A stretch of DNA of 64,000 nt from Chromatiales bacterium. Its GTDB lineage: Bacteria > Pseudomonadota > Gammaproteobacteria > Steroidobacterales > GCA-2729495. Made by a program: the position numbers and the translations under genes. Positions 1 to 8,451 of the stretch are shown piece after piece. The notes beneath the pieces were generated by a model. The model saw nothing but the letters and a program-made list of their open reading frames with translations. It was not told the origin of the DNA and searched no databases. Where the stretch lies: positions 819,325-883,324 of the forward strand of contig CP070671.1 of assembly GCA_020351875.1 (NCBI GenBank). Reading direction: 5' to 3'. Each line of letters begins with the position of its first letter. Within the stretch, counting starts at the first letter, position 1.

Positions 1-55
1 AAAATTCCGCAGTGTTCGTCGTCAACTTCCGATGTGGGGGAAGCTGGCAACGGTT

Positions 56-613
56 TCAAGCGTTGTCTGCGCCGCTTCCAGCGTCCGCCGGCGCCGGCGG
101 TTCGGCCGCGACGATGACCCTGGCCGGTCGCAACAGCCGACCGTTCAGCGTGTAACCCTTTTGCACCACCGTCAGCACGGTGCCCGGCTCCGCGCTGTCC
201 GAAGGCCGCGTGGCCATGGCCTCGTGGAGCTGCGGGTCGAAAGGTTCACCGAGCGGGTCTACCGGGCCCACGCCGAACTTGTCCAGCGTGGTGAACAGCA
301 GCCGCAGGGTCGCCTGTCCACCCTCCAGCAGCGCGTCGGCTGTAGCGTCGGCCCCGGCGGACACGCCCATCTCGAGACTGTCCACCACTGCGAGCAGCTC
401 GCTCGCAAATCGTTCGATACCGTAGGCCCTGGCGTTTTCCACCTCGCGCGCGGAACGCTTGCGCAGGTTGTCCAGTTCGGCGGCGGTGCGCAGGTAGCGA
501 TCGCGCGCCTGGTCCACCTCCGCCTGCAGCCGCTCGATGTCCGCCGCGGTGACCGCCCCGGCGTCGGGCGCCGGCGCCTCGGCCGCGGCCTTATCGCCCG
601 AATTCTCGGTCAT
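56..613 (-). CDS. grpE: GrpE nucleotide exchange factor
   Basis: Nucleotide exchange factor that releases ADP from DnaK in the cytoplasmic Hsp70 cycle. The 185-residue product has an acidic, low-complexity N-terminus, a long helical stretch from about residue 22 to 75 (ERLQAEVDQARDRYLRTAAE), then the GrpE beta domain with FDPQLHEAM and the end motif GYTLNGRLLRPARVIV. I chose the ATG at 613 because a GGGGAG ribosome-binding site lies 9 bases before it; a TTG twelve codons upstream is unlikely. It follows hrcA on the same strand and transcription runs out of the window, where dnaK would be expected. Family identity is secure. Confidence 0.95.
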   Translation of the reverse strand: MTENSGDKAAAEAPAPDAGAVTAADIERLQAEVDQARDRYLRTAAELDNLRKRSAREVENARAYGIERFASELLAVVDSLEMGVSAGADATADALLEGGQATLRLLFTTLDKFGVGPVDPLGEPFDPQLHEAMATRPSDSAEPGTVLTVVQKGYTLNGRLLRPARVIVAAEPPAPADAGSGADNA

Positions 614-686
614 GCCGGGTGTCTCCCCAGGGGTCAATGGGCACGCCAAAGCGCGCCGGGTTCAGCGTCTGTCCGAAATCTGGGGG

Positions 687-1745
687 CTAGTGCGAGGAAT
701 TCAAGGCCGCGCCCACGAGCTTGGCCGTGATGTCGACGATGGGGATCACCCGCTCGTAGGCCATGCGCTGGGGCCCGATCACGCCAAGCACCCCAACCAC
801 CTGGCCGTCCACGGAATAGGCAGAGGTCACGAGGCTGCAGTCATCCAGCAGCTGGTAGCCGGATTCCTCGCCGATAAAGATCTGCACGCCATCAGACACT
901 ATGCTGCGGTCCAGCAAACGAAGCAGGTCGCGCTGCTCGTTAAAGGCTTCGAACAGCTGTTTCAGCGTGTCGACATTCGACAGCTCATCGCAGTCCATCA
1001 GCTTGGTCTCGCCGGAGATCACGAAGCCGGACTGCTCGAGTTCCAGGTCCAGGGCCTTCTGCGCGATCGCGACCGCATCGATCAGCAGGTCGTTCATGGT
1101 CTCGCGCATGCCATGCAGCCGCTGCACCACGTCGGCCCGGATTTCCCGCAGTTCCCGACCCTGGTAGTGCTCGTTCAGGAAGTTCGCCGCCCGCTGCAGT
1201 TCGTCGGCGGAATGATCGCGCTCCATCTGCAAAATGCGGTTCTGCACTTCCTTGTCGTTGACCACGAGGATGGCGAGCACGCGGCGGTCCGACAGCGGCA
1301 GAAACTCGACCTGCCGCAACTTCATCTGGCTCTGCCGGGGCAGCGTGACGACCGAGGCCAGGCTGGTGATCGCCGACAGCGCACCGGAGGCCCGTGCAGC
1401 CAGCGATTGAGAGCCCGCCGCGCTTTCCTCTTCCAGCTGCGCCTGGAGCCGGTGCAGTTCCCGGCTGCGCAGCGGCTGCAGCTTGACCAGCGTGTCAACG
1501 AAGAAGCGATAACCCTTTGCCGTCGGCACCCGGCCGGCCGACGTGTGCGGGGCAGACACGAAACCGAGCTCTTCCAGGTCCGCCATCACGTTGCGGATGC
1601 TGGCGGGGCTCAGCGACAGACCGGACTGACGCGCCAGGGTGCGCGACCCGACCGGCTGCCCTTCCCGGATGTAATGCTCCACGAGCGCGCGCAAGATGCG
1701 CCGCGCGCGATCTGTCGGCTCACCAATGTCGGGATCGGGAGACAT
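687..1745 (-). CDS. hrcA: HrcA heat-inducible transcription repressor
   Basis: Repressor of class I heat-shock genes; in the known family it binds CIRCE operators and is stabilised by GroEL. The product is 352 residues, normal for HrcA. It has an N-terminal winged-helix region (residues about 12-80, with SLSPASIRNVMADLEELGF) followed by a GAF-like dimerisation region containing the family stretch VGVLGVIGPQRMAYERVIP near the C-terminus. It starts with ATG and is the first gene of hrcA-grpE. I found no CIRCE inverted repeat upstream of hrcA or grpE inside the window, so its target sites probably lie elsewhere, for example before groES. Confidence 0.95.
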   Translation of the reverse strand: MSPDPDIGEPTDRARRILRALVEHYIREGQPVGSRTLARQSGLSLSPASIRNVMADLEELGFVSAPHTSAGRVPTAKGYRFFVDTLVKLQPLRSRELHRLQAQLEEESAAGSQSLAARASGALSAITSLASVVTLPRQSQMKLRQVEFLPLSDRRVLAILVVNDKEVQNRILQMERDHSADELQRAANFLNEHYQGRELREIRADVVQRLHGMRETMNDLLIDAVAIAQKALDLELEQSGFVISGETKLMDCDELSNVDTLKQLFEAFNEQRDLLRLLDRSIVSDGVQIFIGEESGYQLLDDCSLVTSAYSVDGQVVGVLGVIGPQRMAYERVIPIVDITAKLVGAALNSSH

Positions 1746-1789
1746 GCATCAATTCCGGGCGCAGTTTCGCGCGTGATATGGCTGTTAGG

Positions 1790-1819
1790 AAGCTAGCCAC
1801 GGCGCCGAAAAGCTGTCAA
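1790..1819 (-). promoter_or_regulatory. weak candidate promoter for hrcA-grpE
   Basis: A perfect TTGACA hexamer (reverse strand, 1814-1819) is followed after 18 bases by TAGCTT, a poor -10. It lies 45-75 bases upstream of the hrcA start. No convincing sigma-32 -10 (CCCATNT type) is seen at the right spacing. Tentative. Confidence 0.3.
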
Positions 1820-1927
1820 GACGAACTCCTGGTGCCGACCCCCTTGCCGGGCCGCAGACAGCAGGGCTAATGTTGCCGGGCATGGTGCAATCGGGCATCG
1901 GCGGGCCGCACCGGACATAAGCTGCTC

Positions 1928-2824
1928 ATGGCCAGGTTATTTACCAATATTGCGCTGACCGGGAACTGGCGCGACCCGAAGGCGGGGGAATCCATTGCCA
2001 CCCTGTCCGCGCACCTGCTCGAACGGGGTTGCTCGGTGAACGTGGGCGGTGCCTATCGGGGCCCCGAGCTGCCGGGCACGGTGCGCCGCGCCGACGACGA
2101 CACGCTGATGGACGGCGCGGAACTCATGATCGCGGTGGGTGGCGACGGCACCATGCTGTACGCCGCGCGCTTCGCCGTCGACGCTACGGTGCCGCTGCTG
2201 GGAATCAATCGTGGCCGGCTCGGTTTCCTGGCCGACGTGAGCCCGGCAGAGATGCTGGCGGCCGTCGACCAGGTGCTGGCCGGCGACTGCGAGCGCGAGC
2301 AGCGCCGCCTGCTGCACGCGGAGGTCGAGTCCGAAAGCGGCAACGCATCGGGCACGGCGCTGAACGATGTCGTGGTCAAGCGCCTGGACTCCGGACGCAT
2401 GTTCGAATTTCAGACCCTCGTCAATGACGTGTACGTGAACACGCACGGCGGTGATGGTTTTATCGTCGCCACCCCCACCGGCTCCACTGCCTATGCGCTG
2501 AGCTGCGGCGGCCCGATCCTGACACCCCAGCTCGACGCGCTGGTGCTCGCCCCGATCTGTCCGCACACGCTGAGCGACCGCCCGATCGTGATTCCCGGCA
2601 ACAGCCGCGCGGAGATTCGCCTGCGTGAACGGGACGAAGATGCGGCCGCCGTGTGCTGCGACGGCGACGTGATCGGCCACATTGGCGCCGGTGATCGCCT
2701 GCTCGTGACCGCCAGTGACGCCCGCCTGGAACTCATTCACCCGCCCGGCTACGACTTCTATGAAATCCTGCGCGGCAAACTCCACTGGGGCCGCAGCAAC
2801 CGGCAGTCGCAGCGCCCGGGCTGA
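1928..2824 (+). CDS. nadK: NAD kinase
   Basis: ATP-dependent NAD kinase, the only route to NADP in most bacteria; cytoplasmic. At 298 residues it has the usual length. The diagnostic GGDGT motif is at residues 71-75, followed by NRGRLGFL near residue 97 and the second conserved block GDGFIVATPTGSTAYALS. It is divergent from hrcA and its TGA stop is directly followed by the ATG of recN, so the two are co-transcribed and probably translationally coupled. The hrcA-nadK-recN order is common in gammaproteobacteria. Confidence 0.97.
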   Translation: MARLFTNIALTGNWRDPKAGESIATLSAHLLERGCSVNVGGAYRGPELPGTVRRADDDTLMDGAELMIAVGGDGTMLYAARFAVDATVPLLGINRGRLGFLADVSPAEMLAAVDQVLAGDCEREQRRLLHAEVESESGNASGTALNDVVVKRLDSGRMFEFQTLVNDVYVNTHGGDGFIVATPTGSTAYALSCGGPILTPQLDALVLAPICPHTLSDRPIVIPGNSRAEIRLRERDEDAAAVCCDGDVIGHIGAGDRLLVTASDARLELIHPPGYDFYEILRGKLHWGRSNRQSQRPG

Positions 2825-4519
2825 ATGGCGGTGCTGAGCAGCCTGCACATCCGGAACCTGGCCGTGGTCGCCACGGCAGACCTGGAATTTGCCGACGGGC
2901 TCACCGTGATGACGGGCGAGACCGGCGCCGGAAAATCCATCCTGGTGGATGCGCTGGCGCTGGCGCTGGGGGCCCGCGGCGAAGCGCGGCTGGTGCGCAG
3001 CGGCGCAACCCGCGCCGAGATTTCCGCCGTGTTCGACACCGCCACGCTGCCTGCCGCCGCCCGCACGTGGCTGACCGAACAGTCCCTCGACCTCGACGAA
3101 GACTGCGTGGTGCGTCGAATCGTGACTGCCGAAGGGCGCTCGCGGGGCTTCATCAACGATCAACCGGTCAGCATGCAGTCGCTGCGCGACCTCGGCGAAT
3201 GCCTGCTCGACCTGTGCGGCCAGCAGGCGCACCTGCAACTGCGCCATGCGGCGGCGCAGCGCCAACTGCTGGACCAGTTCGGCGGTCACGCGGAGCTCGC
3301 CGATTCCGTGCCACTGGCACATGCACAGTGGCGCCGCGCGCGCGACGAACTGAGTGCGCATGATGAAACAACCCGCGACCGCGAACAGCGCGAGGACCTG
3401 CTGAGTTTTCAGCTCCAGGAACTCGTCAGTCTGGACCTACAGGCAGGCGAGTACCCGGAACTCGAACAACTGCACAGGGTGCTGGGTGCCGGTCAACGCA
3501 TCGAGGCGGGCCTGCAGGATGCATTGACGGCCCTTTACGATGCCGATGACGGCGCCGCACAACAGGTCCTCGCGCGTGCCGCGCGCCAGCTGGGGGAGCT
3601 GGCCGACACCGACCCAAGCATCGGCCCGGTGGCGCAGCTAGTGGCGGAAGCCGACGTCCTGGTCAGCGAAGCGGCAACCGCCGTACGCGAACGTCTCGCG
3701 GCGCTGGATCACGACCCCGCCCGCGAGGCGGAAGTCAGCCAGCGCCTGTCGGATACTCGAGCGCTGGCCCGCAAGCACCGCGTGGAGCCCGACGACCTGC
3801 CGGCGCTGCACGCCAGGCTGGCAGAAGAACTCGATTCGATTACGCACAGCGAGACGCGACGCGCCGAGCTGGTTGCGAAACTGGAGGCCAACGCGCTGGC
3901 GCTGGAAGAAGCCGCCGCGGCGCTCAGCGCGGCCAGGCAGGCGGCGGCTGGCCGCCTCGCCGTGCAGGTCACCGAGCACATGCAGGCGCTGGGCATGCCC
4001 GGCGGGCGCTTCGAAGTCGAACTGCTGCCGCTGGACGCGGCCGAGGCGGGCGCTCACGGTGCAGAGACCGTCGCATTCATTGTTGCGGCAAACCCCGGCC
4101 AGGCGGGCGGCCCGCTGGGGCGTGTCGCGTCCGGTGGAGAACTATCGCGCATCAGCCTGGCGCTGCAGGTGGCAGCGCGCGCGAAGGGCTGCGCAGCCAC
4201 GCTGATTTTCGATGAAGTGGACAGCGGCGTTGGCGGTCGCGTGGCCGAGATGGTCGGCCAGCAGCTACATGCACTGGCCGGCCGCGGGCAGGTGCTGTGC
4301 GTGACCCACCTGCCGCAGGTTGCGAGCCAGGCAGATCATCATTTCCGGGTCAGCAAGCACACCGACGGAAAAGACACCGCGACGGCCGCGGTCGCCCTGG
4401 ACGAGGGCGAACGCGTGGAAGAACTCGCCCGCATGCTCGGCGGCCTGAAAATTACCCAGCGCACGCGCGACCACGCGCGGGAGATGCTGGCCGCTGCAGA
4501 CTTGCGCGAAGCGGGCTAG
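2825..4519 (+). CDS. recN: DNA repair protein RecN
   Basis: SMC-like ATPase acting early in double-strand break repair, bridging or tethering DNA ends for RecA. The product is 564 residues, typical for RecN. Walker A GETGAGKS is at residues 31-38, a long coiled-coil hairpin fills the middle, and the C-terminal ABC signature LGRVASGGELSRISLA and Walker B TLIFDEVDSGVGG are intact. It starts on the base after the nadK stop. In E. coli recN is SOS controlled; no LexA box could be placed here because there is no upstream gap. Confidence 0.97.
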   Translation: MAVLSSLHIRNLAVVATADLEFADGLTVMTGETGAGKSILVDALALALGARGEARLVRSGATRAEISAVFDTATLPAAARTWLTEQSLDLDEDCVVRRIVTAEGRSRGFINDQPVSMQSLRDLGECLLDLCGQQAHLQLRHAAAQRQLLDQFGGHAELADSVPLAHAQWRRARDELSAHDETTRDREQREDLLSFQLQELVSLDLQAGEYPELEQLHRVLGAGQRIEAGLQDALTALYDADDGAAQQVLARAARQLGELADTDPSIGPVAQLVAEADVLVSEAATAVRERLAALDHDPAREAEVSQRLSDTRALARKHRVEPDDLPALHARLAEELDSITHSETRRAELVAKLEANALALEEAAAALSAARQAAAGRLAVQVTEHMQALGMPGGRFEVELLPLDAAEAGAHGAETVAFIVAANPGQAGGPLGRVASGGELSRISLALQVAARAKGCAATLIFDEVDSGVGGRVAEMVGQQLHALAGRGQVLCVTHLPQVASQADHHFRVSKHTDGKDTATAAVALDEGERVEELARMLGGLKITQRTRDHAREMLAAADLREAG

Positions 4520-4596
4520 CCTGCGTCCCTTCCCTGTTCCCCATCGGGTATCATCTCGCGCCGATCGTCCGCCACGCATCGCCGCCTCACCACAGC

Positions 4597-4938
4597 ATGG
4601 AACCTTTGTCCGCACTGACCAGACCGAAATTATTGATAGCTGCACTCGTCGGCGTCTGTTTGCTGGCGGGCTGTGTCTATCGTGTGGACGTGCAGCAGGG
4701 CAACCTGCTCGAGTACTCGGACATCCAGGCGGTGAAACCCGGCATGACGCGCAGCCAGGTGCGCTTTCTGCTCGGCACGCCGGTGGTGGACGATCCCTTC
4801 GACAAGGACCGCTGGGATTACATCTATTACTTCCGCAAAGGCCGCGGCAAGCGAGCCGATCAGCGCTGGCTGATCGTGCTGTTCAGCGATGATCGCGTGA
4901 CCGAGATTCGGCGCGACGTGCAGGTCGAACCCAGCTGA
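4597..4938 (+). CDS. bamE: Outer membrane protein assembly factor BamE
   Basis: Small lipoprotein of the BAM complex that folds beta-barrel proteins into the outer membrane. The 113-residue product has a signal peptide ending in the lipobox LLAGC, with the acylated cysteine at residue 26. The SmpA/OmlA core follows, with the family motif VKPGMTRSQVRFLLGTPVV and the WDYIYYF strand. I placed the start at the ATG at 4597, which gives a normal lipoprotein signal; longer in-frame extensions overlap recN. Its stop directly abuts the convergent rnfH stop. Confidence 0.94.
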   Translation: MEPLSALTRPKLLIAALVGVCLLAGCVYRVDVQQGNLLEYSDIQAVKPGMTRSQVRFLLGTPVVDDPFDKDRWDYIYYFRKGRGKRADQRWLIVLFSDDRVTEIRRDVQVEPS

Positions 4939-5262
4939 TCACTCTTTCGCCGGCGGCGGCCGGCTCAACATGGTCTCCCCGCGCGCCGCCAGTTCCCGGC
5001 GCGCGTCCCGCGGTTCGCGTTGCAACGGGCGCAGTACTTCCACCCGGTCGCCGGCTGCCAGGCGATAGTCGTCCGCGACGACGCTGCCGTACACGGCCAG
5101 CGGCGCAGTGATCAGTTCGATATCCGGAAACCGCGCATCCAGTTGCGCGCGTTCAATCGCCTGTCGCGCCGTCGTGCCTGGCGGCACTTGCAGCGACACG
5201 AGTTCCTGGCGCGTCGCCGATGCACACGCGACTTCTATCGCGATCGCATCCTTGTCAGCCAT
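4939..5262 (-). CDS. rnfH: RnfH family ubiquitin-like protein
   Basis: Small beta-grasp (ubiquitin-fold) protein of the RnfH/UPF0125 family, 107 residues. The biochemical role is not established; family members sit next to ratA and sometimes rnf genes. Visible family features are the N-terminal strand AIAIEVACA, the VPPGTTARQAIERA segment and GDRVEVLRPL near the C-terminus. I chose the ATG at 5262; the reading frame is open 22 codons further. Its first 8 bases overlap the 3' end of ratA, so the pair is translationally coupled. Confidence 0.88.
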   Translation of the reverse strand: MADKDAIAIEVACASATRQELVSLQVPPGTTARQAIERAQLDARFPDIELITAPLAVYGSVVADDYRLAAGDRVEVLRPLQREPRDARRELAARGETMLSRPPPAKE

Positions 5263-5686
5263 AAACCTCGGCGGCACGCGACACGAATGCGTCGACGAGC
5301 CGATTGCAGGTTTGCTCGAAAGCCGCACCCAGCACCAGGTCCTTCAAGGGATTGGAAAATGCGAAACGCATCTGCAAGTCGATCTGGCAACCGTTGTCGC
5401 CCAGCGGCGTGAAGCGCCAGTCGCCGTGCAGCTCGCTGAACGGCCCCTCGACGAGTTCCAGGGTCATCGCCTCGGGCGGGTCGAGCCGGTTACGCGTGGT
5501 CAACCCGCCGGTCAACGGACCCATGGCCATTTCCAGGCGCCCGGTCAGCGCCTTGTCGTCGCGGTCGAGCAGTTGCGCGTCGGCACACCACGGCACGAAG
5601 TCGGGGTAACTCTCGACGTCGGCAACCAGGTCGAACATCTGTGCCGGCGTGTAGGGGACGATCACACTGCGATGCAGTTCGCGCAC
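5255..5686 (-). CDS. ratA: RatA-like START/COQ10 domain protein
   Basis: Lipid- or quinone-binding START-like protein. E. coli RatA has been reported to inhibit 70S assembly, while eukaryotic COQ10 relatives bind ubiquinone; which applies here is unknown. The family start HRSVIVPYTPAQMFDLV is followed by YPDFVPWC and the C-terminal FEQTCNRLVDAF helix. The start is uncertain: GTG at 5686 matches the usual N-terminus, and a TTG at 5707 would overlap the upstream transporter gene. It is followed by rnfH, the conserved gammaproteobacterial pair normally found near smpB, as here. Confidence 0.88.
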   Translation of the reverse strand: MRELHRSVIVPYTPAQMFDLVADVESYPDFVPWCADAQLLDRDDKALTGRLEMAMGPLTGGLTTRNRLDPPEAMTLELVEGPFSELHGDWRFTPLGDNGCQIDLQMRFAFSNPLKDLVLGAAFEQTCNRLVDAFVSRAAEVYG

Positions 5687-5690
5687 GACC

Positions 5691-7073
5691 TCAGCCCAGG
5701 ACGCCAATCGCGTTCAGAAACACCAGCACGACGGCGACCGGCGCTGCATAGCGCGTCAGCACCCGCCACAAGCCATACACAGTGCCCGCCTCGGGATCCA
5801 GCTCATCCGCGCTGGAGTTGCTGCACATGACCCAGCCGGCGAAGATCGTGATCAGGAAGCCACCGGCGGGCAGCATGATGTTCGAGGTCAGGTAATCGAT
5901 ATTGTCGAAGAACGTACCGCGCAGGAAACGGAGGTCCGCCAGCACGTTGAAGGACAGCACCGTGAGGAATCCCAGCGCCCAGATCGTGCCACCGGCTAAC
6001 AGCGCTGCCGCCCCGCGCCGCATCGCGTGCCCCTCCATTAGCCAGGCGACGACTGGCTCCATCAGGCTGATGGCGGAGGTCAGGCCGGCGAACGCCAGCA
6101 ACAGGAAAAAGGCGGTGCCGACGAAGACGCCGCCCGGCATCTTGGTCAATGCCAGCGGCAGCGTCTGGAACACCAGGCCCGGCCCCTCGGCAGGATCAAG
6201 ATTGTTCGCGAACACGATCGGAAAGATCACGATGCCCGCCAGCAGTGCAATCGCGGTGTCGGCGCTGACCACTGCTACGGAGGTCTTGATGATCGATTCT
6301 TCCTGCGGCAGGTAGGCCCCGTAAGCCATCACGGCACCCATGCCGACACTCAGGGAGAAAAAGGCCTGGCCCATCGCGGCCAGCACGCTGCTGCCGGTCA
6401 ACGCGTCGAAATCGGGCCGGAACAGGAAGTCGAGACCTTCGGCAAAACCACCAAAGCTGATCGAATAGCCGAGCAGCGCGAGCATGATCGCAATGAGCGC
6501 GGGCACCATGATGCGCACGGCCCGCTCCAGCCCCTTTTCGACCCCCCGCGCCACCACGAAGATCGTGATGCCCATGAACAGCGTGTGCCAGCCGGTGAGT
6601 ATCCACGGGTTAGCCACTAGTCCGCCGAACAGCTCGCCCAGCGCGGCGGCATCGGCGCCGGCGAACGTATCCTGCGCTGCCAGCACCATGTAATGGAGGG
6701 TCCAGCCGGCAATCACGCTGTAAAAAGACAGGATCAGGAAACCGCAGGCCATGCCGATCACACCCACCAATGCCCAGCGCTGCGACCCGGCCTCTTCCCG
6801 CCCGAGCAGGGCCATGGTGGTGATCGGGTTGCGCCGGCCACGGCGCCCCAGCAGGATTTCCGCCATCATGATGGGCAGGCCGATGCCGAACACGCACAGC
6901 AGGTAGATGAGCACGAACGCGCCGCCGCCGTTCTGGCCGGCAACATAGGGAAACTTCCAGATGTTGCCGAGGCCTACTGCGGACCCTGCGACCGCGAGCA
7001 CGAAGGCGAGCCGCGAAGACCACTGACCGTGTAGAGACGCCCGCGGTGTGGCAGGGTCGGCGGATTCCGCCAT
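5691..7073 (-). CDS. Sodium-dependent transporter, NSS/SNF family
   Basis: Inner-membrane Na+-coupled symporter of the neurotransmitter:sodium symporter family (LeuT fold), probably for an amino acid. The 460-residue product has about 12 hydrophobic segments. The first is the signature [20 protein letters not shown], which carries the unwound helix 1 sodium and substrate residues. A second hallmark is the helix 6 region [19 protein letters not shown]. The start is ATG 7073 with GGAAAAG upstream. It is divergent from smpB and runs into ratA. Substrate cannot be read from the sequence. Confidence 0.92.
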   Translation of the reverse strand: MAESADPATPRASLHGQWSSRLAFVLAVAGSAVGLGNIWKFPYVAGQNGGGAFVLIYLLCVFGIGLPIMMAEILLGRRGRRNPITTMALLGREEAGSQRWALVGVIGMACGFLILSFYSVIAGWTLHYMVLAAQDTFAGADAAALGELFGGLVANPWILTGWHTLFMGITIFVVARGVEKGLERAVRIMVPALIAIMLALLGYSISFGGFAEGLDFLFRPDFDALTGSSVLAAMGQAFFSLSVGMGAVMAYGAYLPQEESIIKTSVAVVSADTAIALLAGIVIFPIVFANNLDPAEGPGLVFQTLPLALTKMPGGVFVGTAFFLLLAFAGLTSAISLMEPVVAWLMEGHAMRRGAAALLAGGTIWALGFLTVLSFNVLADLRFLRGTFFDNIDYLTSNIMLPAGGFLITIFAGWVMCSNSSADELDPEAGTVYGLWRVLTRYAAPVAVVLVFLNAIGVLG

Positions 7074-7154
7074 CGGCTTTTCCGGCGCTGCGAAAGTTGG
7101 CAGGATTGTGCGGCATCCCCTGAACCTCCACAACCGATTGCGACGACGGAGCGC

Positions 7155-7634
7155 ATGAGCAAGAGCGCCACAAAGAAAAAGCCCGGCAGCGACAGGATCG
7201 CTGAAAATCGCAAGGCCCGGCATGACTATTTCATCGAAGAGCAGCTCGAAGCGGGGCTGTCGCTGGAGGGATGGGAGGTCAAGAGCCTGCGCGCGGGCCG
7301 CGGCAACCTGGCAGAGAGCTACGCGGTGATCCGCGACGGCGAGATTTTCCTGCTCGGCGCCCACATCGCGCCGCTGCCCTCGGCATCGACCCACGTGCGT
7401 GCAGACCCCGTGCGCACCCGGCGGCTGCTGCTGCATCGTCGGGAAATCGACCGGCTGATCGGCGCCGTCGAGCGCAAGGGCTACACGCTCATCCCGCTGG
7501 CGCTGTACTGGCAGCGCGGCCGGGTGAAACTCGCGCTGGGCCTGGGCCGCGGCAAGAAACAGCACGACAAGCGGGCCGCCACCAAGGACCGGGACTGGCA
7601 GCGGCAGAAAGCGAGGATCCTAAAAGCTAAATAA
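7155..7634 (+). CDS. smpB: SsrA-binding protein SmpB
   Basis: Obligate partner of tmRNA in trans-translation; it binds the tRNA-like domain and occupies the decoding centre of stalled ribosomes. The 159-residue product has the family core with [29 protein letters not shown] and the basic tail [15 protein letters not shown] that enters the mRNA channel. It lies 120 bases upstream of ssrA on the same strand, the classic pairing, so any exchange of this locus could move partner and RNA together. Confidence 0.98.
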   Translation: MSKSATKKKPGSDRIAENRKARHDYFIEEQLEAGLSLEGWEVKSLRAGRGNLAESYAVIRDGEIFLLGAHIAPLPSASTHVRADPVRTRRLLLHRREIDRLIGAVERKGYTLIPLALYWQRGRVKLALGLGRGKKQHDKRAATKDRDWQRQKARILKAK

Positions 7635-7739
7635 AACATCAGCTAATATCGTTTTCCTAAAGCTTTTTGTCGCTTGAAATCGGCCCGCTGCGGCCCCACA
7701 TATAGGAAACAGTCGGCTTCGCGGGGCAAGGGTCTGCGG

Positions 7740-7745
7740 TAGAAT
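7740..7745 (+). promoter_or_regulatory. -10 element of the ssrA promoter
   Basis: TAGAAT lies 9 bases before the first base of the tmRNA. No good -35 hexamer is seen 16-18 bases upstream. The 120-base gap between smpB and ssrA shows no clear terminator for smpB, so read-through from smpB is possible. Confidence 0.55.
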
Positions 7746-7843
7746 GATTGAACTGGGGGCGATCGGTTTCGACGAGGGTCGCGAAACTCCAGGTGCATGT
7801 CGAGGTGCAGTGACCTCGTAAATCCATCTGCAAACTTATAGTT

Positions 7844-7876
7844 GCCAACGACGACAACTACGCACTCGCCGCCTAA
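7844..7876 (+). other. tmRNA proteolysis tag reading frame
   Basis: The tag frame starts at the resume codon GCC (7844) and ends with TAA (7874-7876), encoding ANDDNYALAA. The ALAA end is the ClpXP-type degron. The alanine resume codon is preceded by the A-rich stretch normal for the resume site. The same tag is known in many gammaproteobacteria. Confidence 0.95.
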
Positions 7877-8097
7877 AACCCGGTAGGGTGCCGTCTGACC
7901 GGAGCCGTGCTTGTGCGTCCGTCATCAGACGTCATCTCTCACAAGATCGCCGCAAAGCTCGTCCGGGGTGGAGCGGTTAAAACTTAACCGGAATCGCCGT
8001 TCGTCTTCCCTGCCCATCGGGTAGCGGCCGGTTAAATTAATTGATGCGGATAAGCATGTAGATCCTGGGGCGGAGGGCTCGCGGACGCGGGTTCGAT

Positions 8098-8365
8098 TAG
8101 TGAAATGGTCGCCACGGGGAGTGATCCCCGACGGAAAAGAGGGCTCATACGGTGAACGCTAAGGGGCATTGCCCTATGCCAACGCCGTCCGGTGAATGGG
8201 AAACCAGTAAGCCGGCTAGAGACTCATAGGCTCCTAAGGCCTTACGGCAATGGAGTACTAGGGTGGACAGGTTGAAGACTCGACCTGCCCACAACACGCC
8301 CTCCCCTGCAGACAACTGCAGGTGAAGGAATAGTCCGGCCCGTATTGAAAGATACGGAACAGCTG
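8098..8365 (+). mobile_element. Group I intron in the tmRNA T-loop
   Basis: Self-splicing type intron of 268 bases with no reading frame inside. The 5' exon ends ...TTCGAT at 8097. P1 forms between 8094-8099 (CGATTA) and 8106-8111 (TGGTCG) and places U8097 opposite G8108, the required wobble. A TGG-GAAA-CCA hairpin (8197-8206) is a GNRA tetraloop. The R-like element CTAGAGACTCATAGG (from 8215) and S-like GAAGGAATAGTCC (8324-8336) form P7 by pairing GACT 8221-8224 with AGTC 8332-8335. P9 is CCGTAT/ATACGG (8340-8357). The intron ends at G8365. The core elements resemble those of bacterial tRNA introns. P3 and P4 were not fully resolved by eye. Confidence 0.92.
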
Positions 8366-8387
8366 TCCCGCCGCCTCCACCACTCTG

Positions 8388-8414
8388 AAACCCGGCGAAA
8401 AGCCGGGTTTTCTT
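8388..8414 (+). terminator. Rho-independent terminator of ssrA
   Basis: A 9-bp stem AAACCCGGC/GCCGGGTTT (8388-8396 with 8402-8410) with loop GAAAA is followed by a T-rich tail. It starts six bases after the tmRNA CCA end and separates ssrA from the endonuclease gene. Confidence 0.9.
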
Positions 8415-8451
8415 TATTGCCTTGAGCTGTCTCGACCGTGACTCTTGGGGG

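Larger units (their letters stand above)
7755..8382 (+). ncRNA. ssrA: tmRNA (SsrA), interrupted by a group I intron
   Basis: Transfer-messenger RNA that rescues stalled ribosomes and tags the nascent chain. The 5' end GGGGGCG pairs fully with CGCCTCC at 8372-8378, followed by the encoded ACCA at 8379-8382. The 5' region keeps the conserved GGTTTCGACG, and the tag frame is at 7844-7876. The gene is 628 bases, but bases 8098-8365 form an intron. Without it the RNA is 360 bases, a normal size, and the T-arm becomes a perfect GCGGG-TTCGATT-CCCGC. Unspliced RNA could not form the T-loop, so splicing should be needed for charging and function. The gene sits between smpB and a homing endonuclease gene. 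Confidence 0.95.

Noticed and set aside
687-1927. CIRCE operator for HrcA
   Set aside because: No TTAGCACTC-N9-GAGTGCTAA or near match was found upstream of hrcA or grpE.
1937-3361. Open frame antisense to nadK and recN
   Set aside because: Both sense genes are complete with all motifs; the antisense frame spans their junction without any recognisable domain.
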